DNA from: Betaproteobacteria bacterium
Lineage (GTDB): Bacteria; Pseudomonadota; Gammaproteobacteria; Burkholderiales; Ga0077523
Direction: 5' to 3'
Length of the DNA: 60,962 nucleotides
NCBI GenBank assembly: GCA_016713305.1
Contig: JADJPK010000001.1
Location: 1-60,962, forward strand
Of this stretch, positions 16,976 to 25,605 are shown piece by piece. The notes under the pieces were generated by a model, which did not search any database, was not told the DNA's origin, and saw only the letters and a program-made list of their open reading frames with translations. The position numbers were made by a program, and so were the translations under genes. How positions within the stretch are numbered: position 1 is the stretch's first letter; each line of letters begins with the position of its first letter.

Positions 16976-17668
16976 CTATTTCTTGGAGATTTGCCTTTTC
17001 TTAGTCGTTGACGGTCGCTGCCGCCAGGCCGGCGCGCCGGGGGTTAGGAGAAAGGTAGAGAAGAACTCTTCGGCGTGTCGTTGTGTCGGTGTGAGTTTGT
17101 CCCTTTCGTGGCGGTGGGCAAACGGGTAGCCGGCTTCGCACATGTACGCACCGATACTGGTCGTCAGTGCCTGTCGGACTACCTCCTCCGGGTTTTCGAT
17201 GGACGCACCGGGAACACCCGAGTAGTCCAAGAGCTTCTGCACGAACCTCGAGAACGGCCCCCGTCCGGTGCCTACGTCCCGTTGGAGGACATATTTCCAG
17301 TACGATGCGAGTGCTCGGACAAGGTCGGTCTTAGCTGATTCCGGCGGCCTGCCTGCCGGGAGTCCACGTTTGAACTGATATTCGTACAAGCCCGAAGCGT
17401 AATGCTCGCATTGGTCGAGCGGTTCCAGAATCCAATCGGCAGAATGCCCGCCGGCTCTTTCGAGTGCCCGCAGGGCCGCGCTCAACTTCTTGCTTGCCTT
17501 GCGCACCTCCTGCACACGATCCCTCACGTCGCGGACAGTCATGTGCTTGCTGGATTGCACGCGAAATCGCCTGACCAGGTCCTCGATATCCGGCACTGCT
17601 GTGGCGGCTCCAGCCAATTTCGCTACCGTCACGCGTTGCCGAGGAGTGAATTCGAAGTCAGTCTTCAT
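16976..17668 (-). CDS. Hypothetical protein (230 aa)
   Basis: MKTDFEFTPRQRVTVAKLAG... has a helical N-terminal half with basic residues and a C-terminal half containing WKYVLQRDVGTGRGPFSRFV, VVRQALTTSIGAYMCEAGYP and QRHAEEFFSTFLL. I do not recognise a family. It is divergent from the ParB-methyltransferase gene (170-nt gap, which must hold both promoters) and upstream of the primase. It could be an early regulatory or replication accessory protein. Confidence 0.6.
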   Translation of the reverse strand: MKTDFEFTPRQRVTVAKLAGAATAVPDIEDLVRRFRVQSSKHMTVRDVRDRVQEVRKASKKLSAALRALERAGGHSADWILEPLDQCEHYASGLYEYQFKRGLPAGRPPESAKTDLVRALASYWKYVLQRDVGTGRGPFSRFVQKLLDYSGVPGASIENPEEVVRQALTTSIGAYMCEAGYPFAHRHERDKLTPTQRHAEEFFSTFLLTPGAPAWRQRPSTTKKRQISKK

Positions 17669-17838
17669 CGTCTACTCCCGGTCGAGTAGGTGGCATCCGA
17701 GTCGAGTCCGTGCTTGCGACGGGAAGTCATTCTATGCGATAATCAGTCCGTCACAAACCTGCCTTCAATTGCCCTATCAGACCAGCCTCAAATTCGCCTT
17801 GGGAGCCCGACCCCGGCCCGTTCCCAAGGAGTCCGACC

Positions 17839-19131
17839 ATGTCCCCCGACCTGCAGATCGAGCGCAAGCCCATCTCCGAACTCATCCCGGCCCCTTACAA
17901 CCCCCGCGCCATCAGCCAGGACGCCCTGGCCGGCCTTCGCGGCTCCGTCGAACGCTTCGGCCTGGTCGAGCCGGTGGTCTGGAACCGCCGTACCGGCCGC
18001 GTCGTCGGCGGCCACCAGCGCCTGAAGGTCCTCCAGCAGATGGGCGCGACCGAGACCCAGGTCGTGGTCGTGGACCTGGACGAGATGGAGGAGAAGGCGC
18101 TCAACGTGGCGCTCAATAACCCCGCGATCGCCGGCGAGTTCACCGCGGACATCCACCTGCTGCTGGCCGAAATCAATGCCGCCATGCCTGAGCTCAGCGA
18201 CTTGCTGCGCTTCGACGACCTGGCCGACCAGACCAAGAAACTGCTGGCGGCGCTTACGCCGACCGACGGGCTGACCGATCCAGACGACGTGCCCGAGGCG
18301 CCGGCCGAGCCGATCACCCAGCCGGGTGACCTGTGGATCCTCGGCGGCCACCGGCTCATCTGCGGCGACAGCGGCGATCCCGCGGTGCTCGACCGTCTGA
18401 TGGACGGACAGCAGGCCAAGCTATATGCGACGGACCCGCCCTACGGCGTGGGGTATGACGGGACAAGTCACCCGCAGAACCAGCGGGACAAGTCCGAGGG
18501 CCGTGAGCCCGGCAGCCAGAACCGCAACTGGGGCGACGAGTACTGGGACCACTACGACTCCCCGGCTGCGTTCGAGGGCTTCCTGGAGCGCATCTTCCTG
18601 AACGCCAAGACCCGGGTGGCCAAGGACGCCGCCTGGTACTGCTGGCACGCTTCGGCCACCGCGAGCAGCTTCCTGCGCGCCTGGGAGATTGTGGGCATCC
18701 GCTACCACCAGACGATCACGTGGGTGAAGCCGGCGTTCGTGCTCGGCTTCGCCATGTGGAACTATCGCACCGAACCCTGCCTGATGGGCTGGCAGCAAGG
18801 CAACAAGCCCGAGGCACTGCCGGTGCCGGACGAGCACTCGAACTGCTGGGAGGTCGATTGGGAGGGCAAGGCCCGCTGCACCGACGGCAATCATCCCACC
18901 CAGAAGCCGGTCCGCCTGTTCGAACTGCCGATGCTCAAACACACGCGGCCCGGAGACATCTGCCTCGAGACGTTCGCCGGCAGCGGCAGCCAGGTGATCG
19001 CGGCCGAGCGTCTGGGCCGCCGGTGTTTCGCCGTGGAGCGCATGCCCGGGTTCTGCGACGTGATCGTCAAGCGGTGGGAACAGTACACGGGGCAGACGGC
19101 CATCAGGATCGGCCAGGAGGAAAAGGCGTGA
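17839..19131 (+). CDS. ParB-like domain fused to site-specific DNA methyltransferase
   Basis: 430 residues. Residues 1-95 are a ParB/Srx-type domain (PISELIPAPYNPRAISQDAL, VVWNRRTGRVVGGHQRLKVL). Residues about 155-425 are an N6-adenine or N4-cytosine methyltransferase with ATDPPYGVGYDG (catalytic DPPY) and, near the C-terminus, LETFAGSGSQVIAAERLGRR (SAM binding); the DPPY-before-FxGxG order suggests the beta group. Such proteins occur in phage terminase modules, where they modify phage DNA. RBS AAGGAG is before the ATG. The stop overlaps the terS start (GTGA). Confidence 0.9.
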   Translation: MSPDLQIERKPISELIPAPYNPRAISQDALAGLRGSVERFGLVEPVVWNRRTGRVVGGHQRLKVLQQMGATETQVVVVDLDEMEEKALNVALNNPAIAGEFTADIHLLLAEINAAMPELSDLLRFDDLADQTKKLLAALTPTDGLTDPDDVPEAPAEPITQPGDLWILGGHRLICGDSGDPAVLDRLMDGQQAKLYATDPPYGVGYDGTSHPQNQRDKSEGREPGSQNRNWGDEYWDHYDSPAAFEGFLERIFLNAKTRVAKDAAWYCWHASATASSFLRAWEIVGIRYHQTITWVKPAFVLGFAMWNYRTEPCLMGWQQGNKPEALPVPDEHSNCWEVDWEGKARCTDGNHPTQKPVRLFELPMLKHTRPGDICLETFAGSGSQVIAAERLGRRCFAVERMPGFCDVIVKRWEQYTGQTAIRIGQEEKA

Positions 19132-19691
19132 GGGGCCGCCACGGATACGGCCCTGACACGCGCCTGCGGGCCAAGGCGCTGTGGATCGTTGGCAACCTGA
19201 CCGATGAGCAGATCGCCGCCCAGGTCGGCGTCCAGCGGCCGGAGACGATCGGTGAGTGGCGGCGCGCGGAACAGTGGGACATCGAGCGGGACATCATCCA
19301 GCAGGAGACCGAGCGCCGGGTCAGTGCGGCGGTGGCCGAGACCATCTCGGAAATGAACAGCCGGCACCTGAAGGAATTTCAGCTGATGCAGTCCAAGGCG
19401 GTGCAGGCGCTGCGGAACCTGGAACCGTCCAAGGCCAGCGAGGCGGCCGCCATGCTGGACGCCGGCATCCGGGGCGAGCGGCTGGTGCGCGGCGAACCCA
19501 CCGAGGTCAGGGAGGTTCGGGCCCTGATGCAGGCCAACGTGCAGGTGCTCGAATTGGTGGTTGCCGACGTGATCAAGGCGCTCATCGACGGCGGCCGGAT
19601 GGACAAGCGGATGGCCAAGCAGTTCGCCGACGAGTTTGCCCAGCGGGTCAACCAGGCGCCGTTCCGGTACGTGGTGGGAGCGGGTTCCTAA
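19128..19691 (+). CDS. Phage terminase small subunit-like HTH protein
   Basis: 187 residues from GTG 19128, preceded by AGGAGGAAAAGGC and overlapping the methyltransferase stop. The N-terminal RLRAKALWIVGNLTDEQIAA QVGVQRPETIGEWRR is a helix-turn-helix of the TerS/DUF1804 type; a long coiled-coil region follows (ERRVSAAVAETISEMNSRHL). It would recognise the packaging site and hand DNA to TerL. Normally terL follows directly; here a reversed tyrosine recombinase gene lies between. Confidence 0.75.
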   Translation: MRGRHGYGPDTRLRAKALWIVGNLTDEQIAAQVGVQRPETIGEWRRAEQWDIERDIIQQETERRVSAAVAETISEMNSRHLKEFQLMQSKAVQALRNLEPSKASEAAAMLDAGIRGERLVRGEPTEVREVRALMQANVQVLELVVADVIKALIDGGRMDKRMAKQFADEFAQRVNQAPFRYVVGAGS

Positions 19692-19846
19692 CTGGGGAAT
19701 TTCCCCCACCTTGAGGCATCATGCAAAGAAACAAGACGATACGTCACAATCGGTTAGGGGGCGTCCCATCGTCCCAAATTGGCGCTTTGGGCGCGGATTT
19801 TCCCCACCCAAGGTCGCATACTGGGAGATATATGCCGCACAACGAC

Positions 19847-20722
19847 TTACGCGATCGCGGCGACGCTCGCGCGCCAACGCTGGGGATCGACCTGGGCGTA
19901 GACCTCGGTCGTCGAGACATGGGTGTGCCGCAGCGCCTGCTGGACGAGCCGGATGTCACCGGTCGCGTTGTACAGCCTCGTGGCAAACGAGTGCCTGAGC
20001 GAGTGGGCGGTGATCGGCTTGGTAATGCCGGCCTCCTGGACTCGCCGGGTGACGATGCGCTGGACCTGGCGTGTCGAGAGCCGGCGGCCACCGGTGGCGA
20101 ACAGGGGCGCGCCGGGACGAGCGCCGCCAATGTGCCCGGCGACTATCCCGGCGAGGGTAGGGCTGAGCATCACCCGGTCGGGATCGCCGCCCTTGGTCTT
20201 GCGCAAGATGGCGACGCGTGCGTCGAGGTCAATGTCGCCGACGTTCAGCGCCGCGGTCTCGGCCAGCCGGCAGCCAGTGAGAAGCATGAAGCAGATCAGT
20301 GCGTGGTCCCGCCGTCCGGCACCCCCGGCGAACTCAGCGGCCACCAGTCGCGCGATCTCGCCAGCGTCGAGCACGACCGGCGGCAGCCCCCGATGCCGCT
20401 GGCAACGCAAGATGGCCGTCGGGTTGCGCTCGACCAGCCAGCGGGCCTCTGCGAACGCGTACAGCGCTTTGACGGTCACGCGGTACCGGTTGATGCTGGC
20501 CGGCGCGCGCGTGCGTCCAGCGCGATCCTGGTGCACCGTAGGGCTCGCCATGAACGCGACCAGGTCGGCGGGCGTCACGCTGCCGAGGTCGGCAATGCTC
20601 GTGCCGTCCGCAAAGCTCTCAAACGCGGCAAGGTCCCGTCGGTATGCGCTGACCGTGTGCGGGCTGCGGCCCTCGGCCTGAAGGTGGCGAAGGTAATCAT
20701 CTACGGCCTGAGCGATGTTCAC
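19847..20722 (-). CDS. Tyrosine recombinase (XerC/D-like) between terS and terL
   Basis: 291 residues from GTG 20722 (AGGAGG nine nt upstream). The N-terminal SAM-like domain is SPHTVSAYRRDLAAFESF. The catalytic domain has TGCRLAETAALNVGDI (first Arg), KTKGGDPDRVMLS (Lys), SLRHSFATRLYNATGD (HxLRH) and LRHTHVSTTEVYA (final His and Tyr). All catalytic residues are present. It runs against the terminase genes, so it is probably separately expressed. It may be a former integrase, an invertase, or a XerC-like dimer resolver for the circular element. Confidence 0.92.
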   Translation of the reverse strand: MNIAQAVDDYLRHLQAEGRSPHTVSAYRRDLAAFESFADGTSIADLGSVTPADLVAFMASPTVHQDRAGRTRAPASINRYRVTVKALYAFAEARWLVERNPTAILRCQRHRGLPPVVLDAGEIARLVAAEFAGGAGRRDHALICFMLLTGCRLAETAALNVGDIDLDARVAILRKTKGGDPDRVMLSPTLAGIVAGHIGGARPGAPLFATGGRRLSTRQVQRIVTRRVQEAGITKPITAHSLRHSFATRLYNATGDIRLVQQALRHTHVSTTEVYAQVDPQRWRASVAAIA

Positions 20723-20852
20723 GTCTGGTTCCTCCTGATGCTGGGGTGGTGGCTGGCCCATCCATCAGGGCTCTTGGGAGAAACAGTGGCAAGGCATATC
20801 TGACGTGCCGGCAACAGGTTATAGGCGATACAAAGGCGATAAGGAGCTCGCG

Positions 20853-23117
20853 ATGGCCGGCAGGGAAGCGCCCCAACTGAAGACCGTGGGAAACGACCTC
20901 CAGGTGCTGACCACGGCAACCAGCCTGCTAGACAAGGTGGGGCTTGGTGCCGATCCGACCGACTTCGGCCTGCCGGACTTGCTCGAGGCCGGTCTGTCGC
21001 GCCAGGAGCAGGACGCCCGCCTGCTCGACACCGTCCAGAACCACCTGTTCGTCTACAAGGACGGCCGCAAGCTGCCGATCATCGTCATCCCGCCGATGCT
21101 GGAGTTCATTTCGGATCTGTTCTTCGAGCGCGAGCAGCAAGCCATTTTGTGGAAGCCGCGGGGTGGGGGCGGGTCGCTGGCCGCCGCGGTCCTCATCTGG
21201 TTGATGATCGTGTATCGCAACAAGTCGTTCATCGACATGGCGGGTTCTGGCGAACAGGCCAAGCGTGTGTACGAGTACACCACCCAGTTCTGGTACTGTG
21301 TGCCGGGGCTGGCCGAGGCCGTGCTTGAGAAGGACCCGCTGCAGTCGCTGACCCAGCTTAAGAACGGCGTCAGCCTGTCCTGCGTGCCGGCGAGTGAAAA
21401 GGCCGCCCGCGGCAAGCACGTCGCCGGGTTCGTGGCCGACGAATCTTGCCAGGAGGACCCGCGCATCGGCCGCATCCTGCAGGCCGCCGTTCAGGGCGTG
21501 CTGTCCGAGCCCGACTTCACGATCGTCCTGCTGTCGACCTTCCACGTCCCGTTTGGGTTCTTCCAGGAGGCATGGGACCTGGCCGTCGAGCGCGGCTTCA
21601 AGCGCTACCGGTGGGATGTGTACGACTGCATGGCCCGCTGTCAGGTGGGTCTCGAGGACGCGACCAAGGATGATCCTCAAGCGACTGCCTACTGCCGGCG
21701 CGAGTGCCCCCTGACGGACGCCGTGCCCGACTACAACGCCGACGGCGAGCAGGTCGGCGAGCACTTCTCTGGGTGCAACGGCCGGGCCCGGTCCACCTGC
21801 GGGCACCTGTCGCGGGACAACGTCATCAAAGCGAAGCTCCTCAATCGCGGCACCGAAGTCTGGGAAGTGGAGCACGAGTGCAAGCGGCCCAAGGCCGCGG
21901 GCATGATCTACAACCCTGAGAAGGTCCAGGCCGCGGTCATTCCGGTGGTGGAGGTTGTGCGGCCGACGGGCCCGGTCCGGCGAGCGGTGGGCATCGACTG
22001 GGGCCGGTTCGCCGTCGCCATCCTGGCCGAGCGGGCCGGCGACCACATCCTGATTCCCGAGGCCAGGATCTTCGATTCCCGGCCGATCAGCGATCTCGTC
22101 CAGTACCTGAGCGACCTGCGAACGCGGGTCGGGGACTTCGTGGTCTACGCCGACGCCGAGAACGCGTATGGCAACCTCGACTGCCGGAACGCCGGGTTCG
22201 AGACGGTCCCGGTGCCGTTCAACAAGTTCAAGGACGAGGGGATTGAGAACATCGCCCGCTACTTCGAGCACGGGAAGTTCAGAATCGCCGATCAGGGCGA
22301 CCTTCAGAGAGTCGTGCGCCAATTGCTCCGATACCACCGCGACGAGTCAGGCCGCATCGTTAAGAAGGATGACCACGGCCCCGACGCCCTGCTGTGCGCC
22401 ATGCTGCCGTTCCCGTTCATCGACGAGTTTGATACCGCAATCAGCCAGCTGCTGAGTGGCAACGACCGCGAACGCTTGAAGGTCACCGACAAGCTGCTCG
22501 ATGCCTGCGTCCGGGACTACGATCAGGTACCTGACACCTACCACGGCAGTTCAATGGGTGTGTCCGTCGGGGCCTCGAGCTTCTACGTGGTGATTTCTTC
22601 CCTAAACGACGGTGGCCGCTCTGACCGCGCGCGCAAGTCCCTGTTCATCGGCCGCGTGAAATCGTTTGAGGATCTCGACGCGCTGATGGTCAAGTACGCC
22701 GTGCTCGGCTGCGTGATCTCGATGCAACCAGAACCCCACCTGGTCCAGGCCTGGCGCAAACAGAGGCACCACGGCAACGTCTACATGGTCCACCTCCTAA
22801 GCGACGGCGTCAGCAAGCCGGACTGGCCGAAGTGGACGGGGACCGTGACGGTGGACCGCACGTTCATCCTGAACTCGGCCTACGAGGAGATCCGCGAGCA
22901 GCGGTGGCATCTGCCGCGCGATGCCGGTTGCATCGACGGCGGAGAGTTCTACGCACAACTGAAGGCTCCCAGTCGGGTCCGGGACCTGTCGACCGGCGAG
23001 CTGCGGTACCGGTGGACGGAGACCGGCGCCCTTGACCATTACCGGTACGCGCATGCTTTCGACCACCTGTACGGGGCGTTTAGGCGGTCGTGCGGGGTGT
23101 CGGTGGACTTCGTTTGA
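20853..23117 (+). CDS. Phage terminase large subunit
   Basis: ATP-driven DNA packaging motor plus nuclease. Start 20853 is chosen for AAGGAG upstream (an in-frame start at 20805 lacks it), giving 754 residues. The ATPase part has a deviant P-loop WKPRGGGGSLAAAVL (Lys at the front instead of GKS, as in other terminases) and VAGFVADESCQEDP (Walker B). The RNase H-like nuclease carries AVGIDWGRFAVAI, VVYADAENAYGN and DDHGPDALLCAML, supplying three acidic residues. The C-terminal ~200 residues are extra and unassigned. The last 95 bp are repeated at 24824-24918. No portal or capsid gene follows. Confidence 0.85.
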   Translation: MAGREAPQLKTVGNDLQVLTTATSLLDKVGLGADPTDFGLPDLLEAGLSRQEQDARLLDTVQNHLFVYKDGRKLPIIVIPPMLEFISDLFFEREQQAILWKPRGGGGSLAAAVLIWLMIVYRNKSFIDMAGSGEQAKRVYEYTTQFWYCVPGLAEAVLEKDPLQSLTQLKNGVSLSCVPASEKAARGKHVAGFVADESCQEDPRIGRILQAAVQGVLSEPDFTIVLLSTFHVPFGFFQEAWDLAVERGFKRYRWDVYDCMARCQVGLEDATKDDPQATAYCRRECPLTDAVPDYNADGEQVGEHFSGCNGRARSTCGHLSRDNVIKAKLLNRGTEVWEVEHECKRPKAAGMIYNPEKVQAAVIPVVEVVRPTGPVRRAVGIDWGRFAVAILAERAGDHILIPEARIFDSRPISDLVQYLSDLRTRVGDFVVYADAENAYGNLDCRNAGFETVPVPFNKFKDEGIENIARYFEHGKFRIADQGDLQRVVRQLLRYHRDESGRIVKKDDHGPDALLCAMLPFPFIDEFDTAISQLLSGNDRERLKVTDKLLDACVRDYDQVPDTYHGSSMGVSVGASSFYVVISSLNDGGRSDRARKSLFIGRVKSFEDLDALMVKYAVLGCVISMQPEPHLVQAWRKQRHHGNVYMVHLLSDGVSKPDWPKWTGTVTVDRTFILNSAYEEIREQRWHLPRDAGCIDGGEFYAQLKAPSRVRDLSTGELRYRWTETGALDHYRYAHAFDHLYGAFRRSCGVSVDFV

Positions 23118-23119
23118 GA
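23025..23119 (+). repeat. terL 3'-end direct repeat, copy 1
   Basis: Encodes GAL-x-HYRYAHAxDHLYGAF...VSVDFV and the stop. It matches 24824-24918. Differences are mostly at codon third positions in the first 36 nt, while the last 59 nt are almost identical. It is probably the left end of a nested insertion. Confidence 0.8.
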
Positions 23120-23124
23120 ACGGC

Positions 23125-23252
23125 GATCAATTGCGGCGGCCATCTTTATCGGCTACGCGCTCCACCGCCTGCGGGACCGGCTCGGGCACTCGTCGGTGCT
23201 GGTGACATCCCGGTACCTGCACGTGGCCCAAGGCGCCGACACACGAGCATAG
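23125..23252 (+). pseudogene. Tyrosine recombinase C-terminal remnant
   Basis: The frame ending at TAG 23250-23252 reads LHRLRDRLGHSSVLVTSRYL HVAQG, the LGHxxxxxTxxYxH box with the catalytic Tyr of a tyrosine recombinase. Nothing upstream is homologous; it abuts the terL stop. It looks like the 3' stump of the integrase of the segment inserted at the end of terL. Confidence 0.65.
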
Positions 23253-23442
23253 CGGCTCCTGCCCGTCCCGCAGTCCGGCATCTGCCAGCCGCAGCACCCT
23301 GTTGACAGGCTTCCCAGAAGCAGCTTAGCCTCCATCTGCAAGTCAGGCGCGAGATTCCCCGCCCGAGCCGGTGGATGACCTGCCGGTCCGAACTGAAGGT
23401 CCACGTTGCCTGCTGCATTGCGCAATGCGGTGGAGGTCGCCG

Positions 23443-24129
23443 ATGCCCCCGAAGAAGCAACTGGTTCTGGCGCACCTGGAGCGAGTGTCATGGGAGGTCA
23501 TGGATCGATACCCCAAGGTCATCCAGAGTCAAATACGTGGCCGATGGGGTATCTATGCCCTGTACAAGAAGGACCGACTGTACTACGTCGGGTTGGCGAG
23601 CAATCTGTCTACCAGACTCAAGCAGCACCTGCGAGACCGCCTGCGCGGGAAATGGGATCGCTTCAGCGTCTACCTGACCGTGCGCGACGACCACATGAAA
23701 GAGTTGGAGTCCCTGATTCTGCGCATAGCCGTGCCAAGCGGCAATCGAACCGGCGGCAAGTTCACCAAGTCGAGGGACCTCAGCCGCGAGCTTCACCGAT
23801 TAATGTCAGATGAAGATGCCAACCGCCGCGCTCTTCTCATGGGCGGCAAGACGGCTCAACGGCGGCAGAGACAGAAGACACGCCGCGAGGGGCTAGGCGC
23901 TCTGGACGGCTTACTGGAGCGACGCCGAGAATTACGCGGGTGGCGTAGCGGCTATCAGTATCGCGCTTTCCTGCGTCGCGACGGAACGATCACGTGTGGC
24001 GGAAAGGTGTACGAGACACCCGCAGCTGCTGCACATGCTGCGGTTGGGAAGCGGTGTAGCGGGTGGCGATTCTGGCACTATCGCGACAGCAAGCGGGAGT
24101 GGGTTCCGCTGCAGACTCTGCGCAAGTAA
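23443..24129 (+). CDS. GIY-YIG nuclease with C-terminal RAMA-like domain
   Basis: 228 residues from ATG 23443 (GGAGG upstream). Residues about 30-110 are a GIY-YIG nuclease: RGRWGIYALYKKDRLYYVGL ASNLSTRLKQHL, with catalytic Arg after the YVG motif and a Glu in MKELESLIL. The C-terminal ~55 residues (YRAFLRRDGTITCGGKVYET, AAAHAAVGKRCSGWRFWHYR) look like a RAMA domain, associated with recognition of modified DNA. It could be a homing or modification-dependent endonuclease. Its position inside a duplicated terL end favours a mobility role; a defence role is possible. Confidence 0.8.
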   Translation: MPPKKQLVLAHLERVSWEVMDRYPKVIQSQIRGRWGIYALYKKDRLYYVGLASNLSTRLKQHLRDRLRGKWDRFSVYLTVRDDHMKELESLILRIAVPSGNRTGGKFTKSRDLSRELHRLMSDEDANRRALLMGGKTAQRRQRQKTRREGLGALDGLLERRRELRGWRSGYQYRAFLRRDGTITCGGKVYETPAAAAHAAVGKRCSGWRFWHYRDSKREWVPLQTLRK

Positions 24130-24153
24130 GACGATGCCGTCACGGAGCTGGCT

Positions 24154-24795
24154 GTGGCAACCCAAAAGCCGAGAAAGCTCGCTTGGGCTGGACTGATCAA
24201 TTCGATCCAGCCCCGCATTCGCCTGCTACGCTCCTTCGATCAGCGCCAACACAGCTACCTCGGTTACGCCCTGGGCGTGCAGGGATTCCTCGACGGGCGC
24301 GAGGCGACGTTTACTGTCGGCATCGGCGCGGCTGCGCAGGCGAAGCACGCATTCCAGATAGGGGATGAAGTTGAAGGCGCCGCAGAGACGATCGCCAACC
24401 CCGAGACCGAGGCTGTAGACCTCTACAAGGCGAGTGGCCTTCGGGTGAAGGCACAAACCGGCGAGACCGCCACTGCCAGTCCGCCCTGGCACGGCGTACC
24501 GCCCGACCTGCCCACGTACAGAGCTCGCGGTCATCGACGGCTTGATCCCCGGACCTACGACGCCAAGTGCCTGACGTGTATCTGGGGCTGCCGCATGGCC
24601 GTCGAGATGATTATCGACCAGTGGAAGCCCAACATCACGCGCTGGCGCTACGAGACCTTCTGCTACGGGCCGAAGAGCTGCGGGCTCTATGCGGCCGGGG
24701 CCACCCGCAAGGTGCCCGGACGCAAGGGGATGTCCTGGGAGGAAGAGAACTGGGTGGACGAGGAAGCGACGGCGCATCGCGGTGACGATGAATAG
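24154..24795 (+). CDS. Cys-rich conserved hypothetical protein
   Basis: 213 residues from GTG 24154. The N-terminal half (LINSIQPRIRLLRSFDQRQH SYLGYALGVQGFLDGRE) resembles a small beta-domain. The C-terminal half has a likely zinc site: YDAKCLTCIWGCRMAVEMII and ETFCYGPKSCGLY, then RKVPGRKGMSWEEENWVDEE. No function is known to me. It follows the GIY-YIG gene by 24 nt, so the two are probably co-transcribed. Confidence 0.65.
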   Translation: MATQKPRKLAWAGLINSIQPRIRLLRSFDQRQHSYLGYALGVQGFLDGREATFTVGIGAAAQAKHAFQIGDEVEGAAETIANPETEAVDLYKASGLRVKAQTGETATASPPWHGVPPDLPTYRARGHRRLDPRTYDAKCLTCIWGCRMAVEMIIDQWKPNITRWRYETFCYGPKSCGLYAAGATRKVPGRKGMSWEEENWVDEEATAHRGDDE

Positions 24796-24823
24796 GAAGG
24801 GTCGCAAGAGTTCTACCGTGCCG

Positions 24824-24918
24824 GGCGCCCTGGGCCACTACCGCTACGCCCACGCTTCTGACCACCTGTACGGGGCGTTCAGGCGGTCGTGCGGGGTGTC
24901 GGTGGACTTCGTGTGAGA
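24824..24918 (+). repeat. terL 3'-end direct repeat, copy 2 (displaced)
   Basis: GGCGCCCT...GTGTGAGA, homologous to 23025-23119. It is not in frame with the preceding gene; only a 42-codon frame from ATG 24788 reads into it. Probably the original terL end, displaced when the nested segment inserted. Confidence 0.7.
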
Positions 24919-25605
24919 CTGGCCAATTTTCTGCAACTGGCCTCAGGGCTCTTGAATGTGATTCTGTGGTTCGGTTACAATTGATCCAGTGATCCAGGGG
25001 CCCTACGTGCCGCCCGGCTATACGGCGCCCTGGTGTGCGGTTCCGCGGGCTGCCCGACGCAACGGGGATTCGACAGCGATCGCCTGGCAGTCGAGCCTTG
25101 GCCGGCTAAAGGCAAGTTCGAGGCAGCTCGCCGGAACCGCGACCTGAGACGGCGGCATACTGCTCTGCCGCTGGTGCCAACAGGGCACGAGCGAGCCCTC
25201 CCGCAATCCCCCGCTCGCCTCGTGCCGCGAGCCCTCTGCCGTGCGAACCGGTGGGGGGCTCGCGCCTTTGTTTCTGCATCCACTGATTGCGCGGTATCGT
25301 TCCGGCGGACGGAATGCTCATATGCTGCAGTGCGGTGAGTTGGGCCGAGGCCACGGCGCGGGGTTTCGCAAAGCTGGACCACGCTATGGGGTGGTGTGGT
25401 AGAGTGGCCGTCAAAGTGCTCCCCGGCGACCACGCGGCCGTTTGAGCCGGGCGGATGCGTCGGGCCGGGCGGTCGGTTCGGGCAGCTACCTTGCGCGACA
25501 GAAGTCTTGGGGGGTGTTCGCGGTAGCGAAGATGTGGATTGGCCTATGAGCGATTCATCGAATCTAAGGCCGACGCGTCCCGCAATTCGGACATGAAAGG
25601 GTGCC
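24919..25605. other. Non-coding stretch with paired GC-rich hairpins
   Basis: No convincing gene. Two adjacent strong hairpins occur: GCACGAGCGAGC (25185-25196) with GCTCGC-C-TCGTGC (25213-25225), and GCGAGCCC (25227-25234) with GGGCTCGC (25256-25263), followed by GCCTTTGTTTC. The second is a plausible terminator; together they may be the 3' half of a structured RNA starting near 25040. The rest, up to the DUF4145 start, marks the change from GC-rich phage-like DNA to the lower-GC accessory region. Confidence 0.45.
25227..25273 (+). terminator. Rho-independent terminator-like hairpin
   Basis: An 8-bp stem GCGAGCCC/GGGCTCGC is followed by CCTTTGTTTC. Suits termination of the GIY-YIG/Cys-rich transcript or of a small RNA made from this gap. 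Confidence 0.5.

Larger units (their letters stand above)
23025..24918. mobile_element. Nested segment inserted at the 3' end of terL
   Basis: It is bounded by the two 95-bp terL 3'-end copies and contains the tyrosine recombinase stump, a GIY-YIG nuclease gene and a Cys-rich hypothetical gene. Integration into a gene's 3' end with restoration of that end is typical of tyrosine integrases. Confidence 0.55.

Noticed and set aside
25060..25470. Possible tmRNA gene (GGGGATTCGACAG near 25067 and a GCA...TGA mini-frame)
   Set aside because: No T arm with TTCRA, no convincing acceptor partner with CCA, and the distance to the putative resume codon is too short. Kept only as an unassigned structured region.
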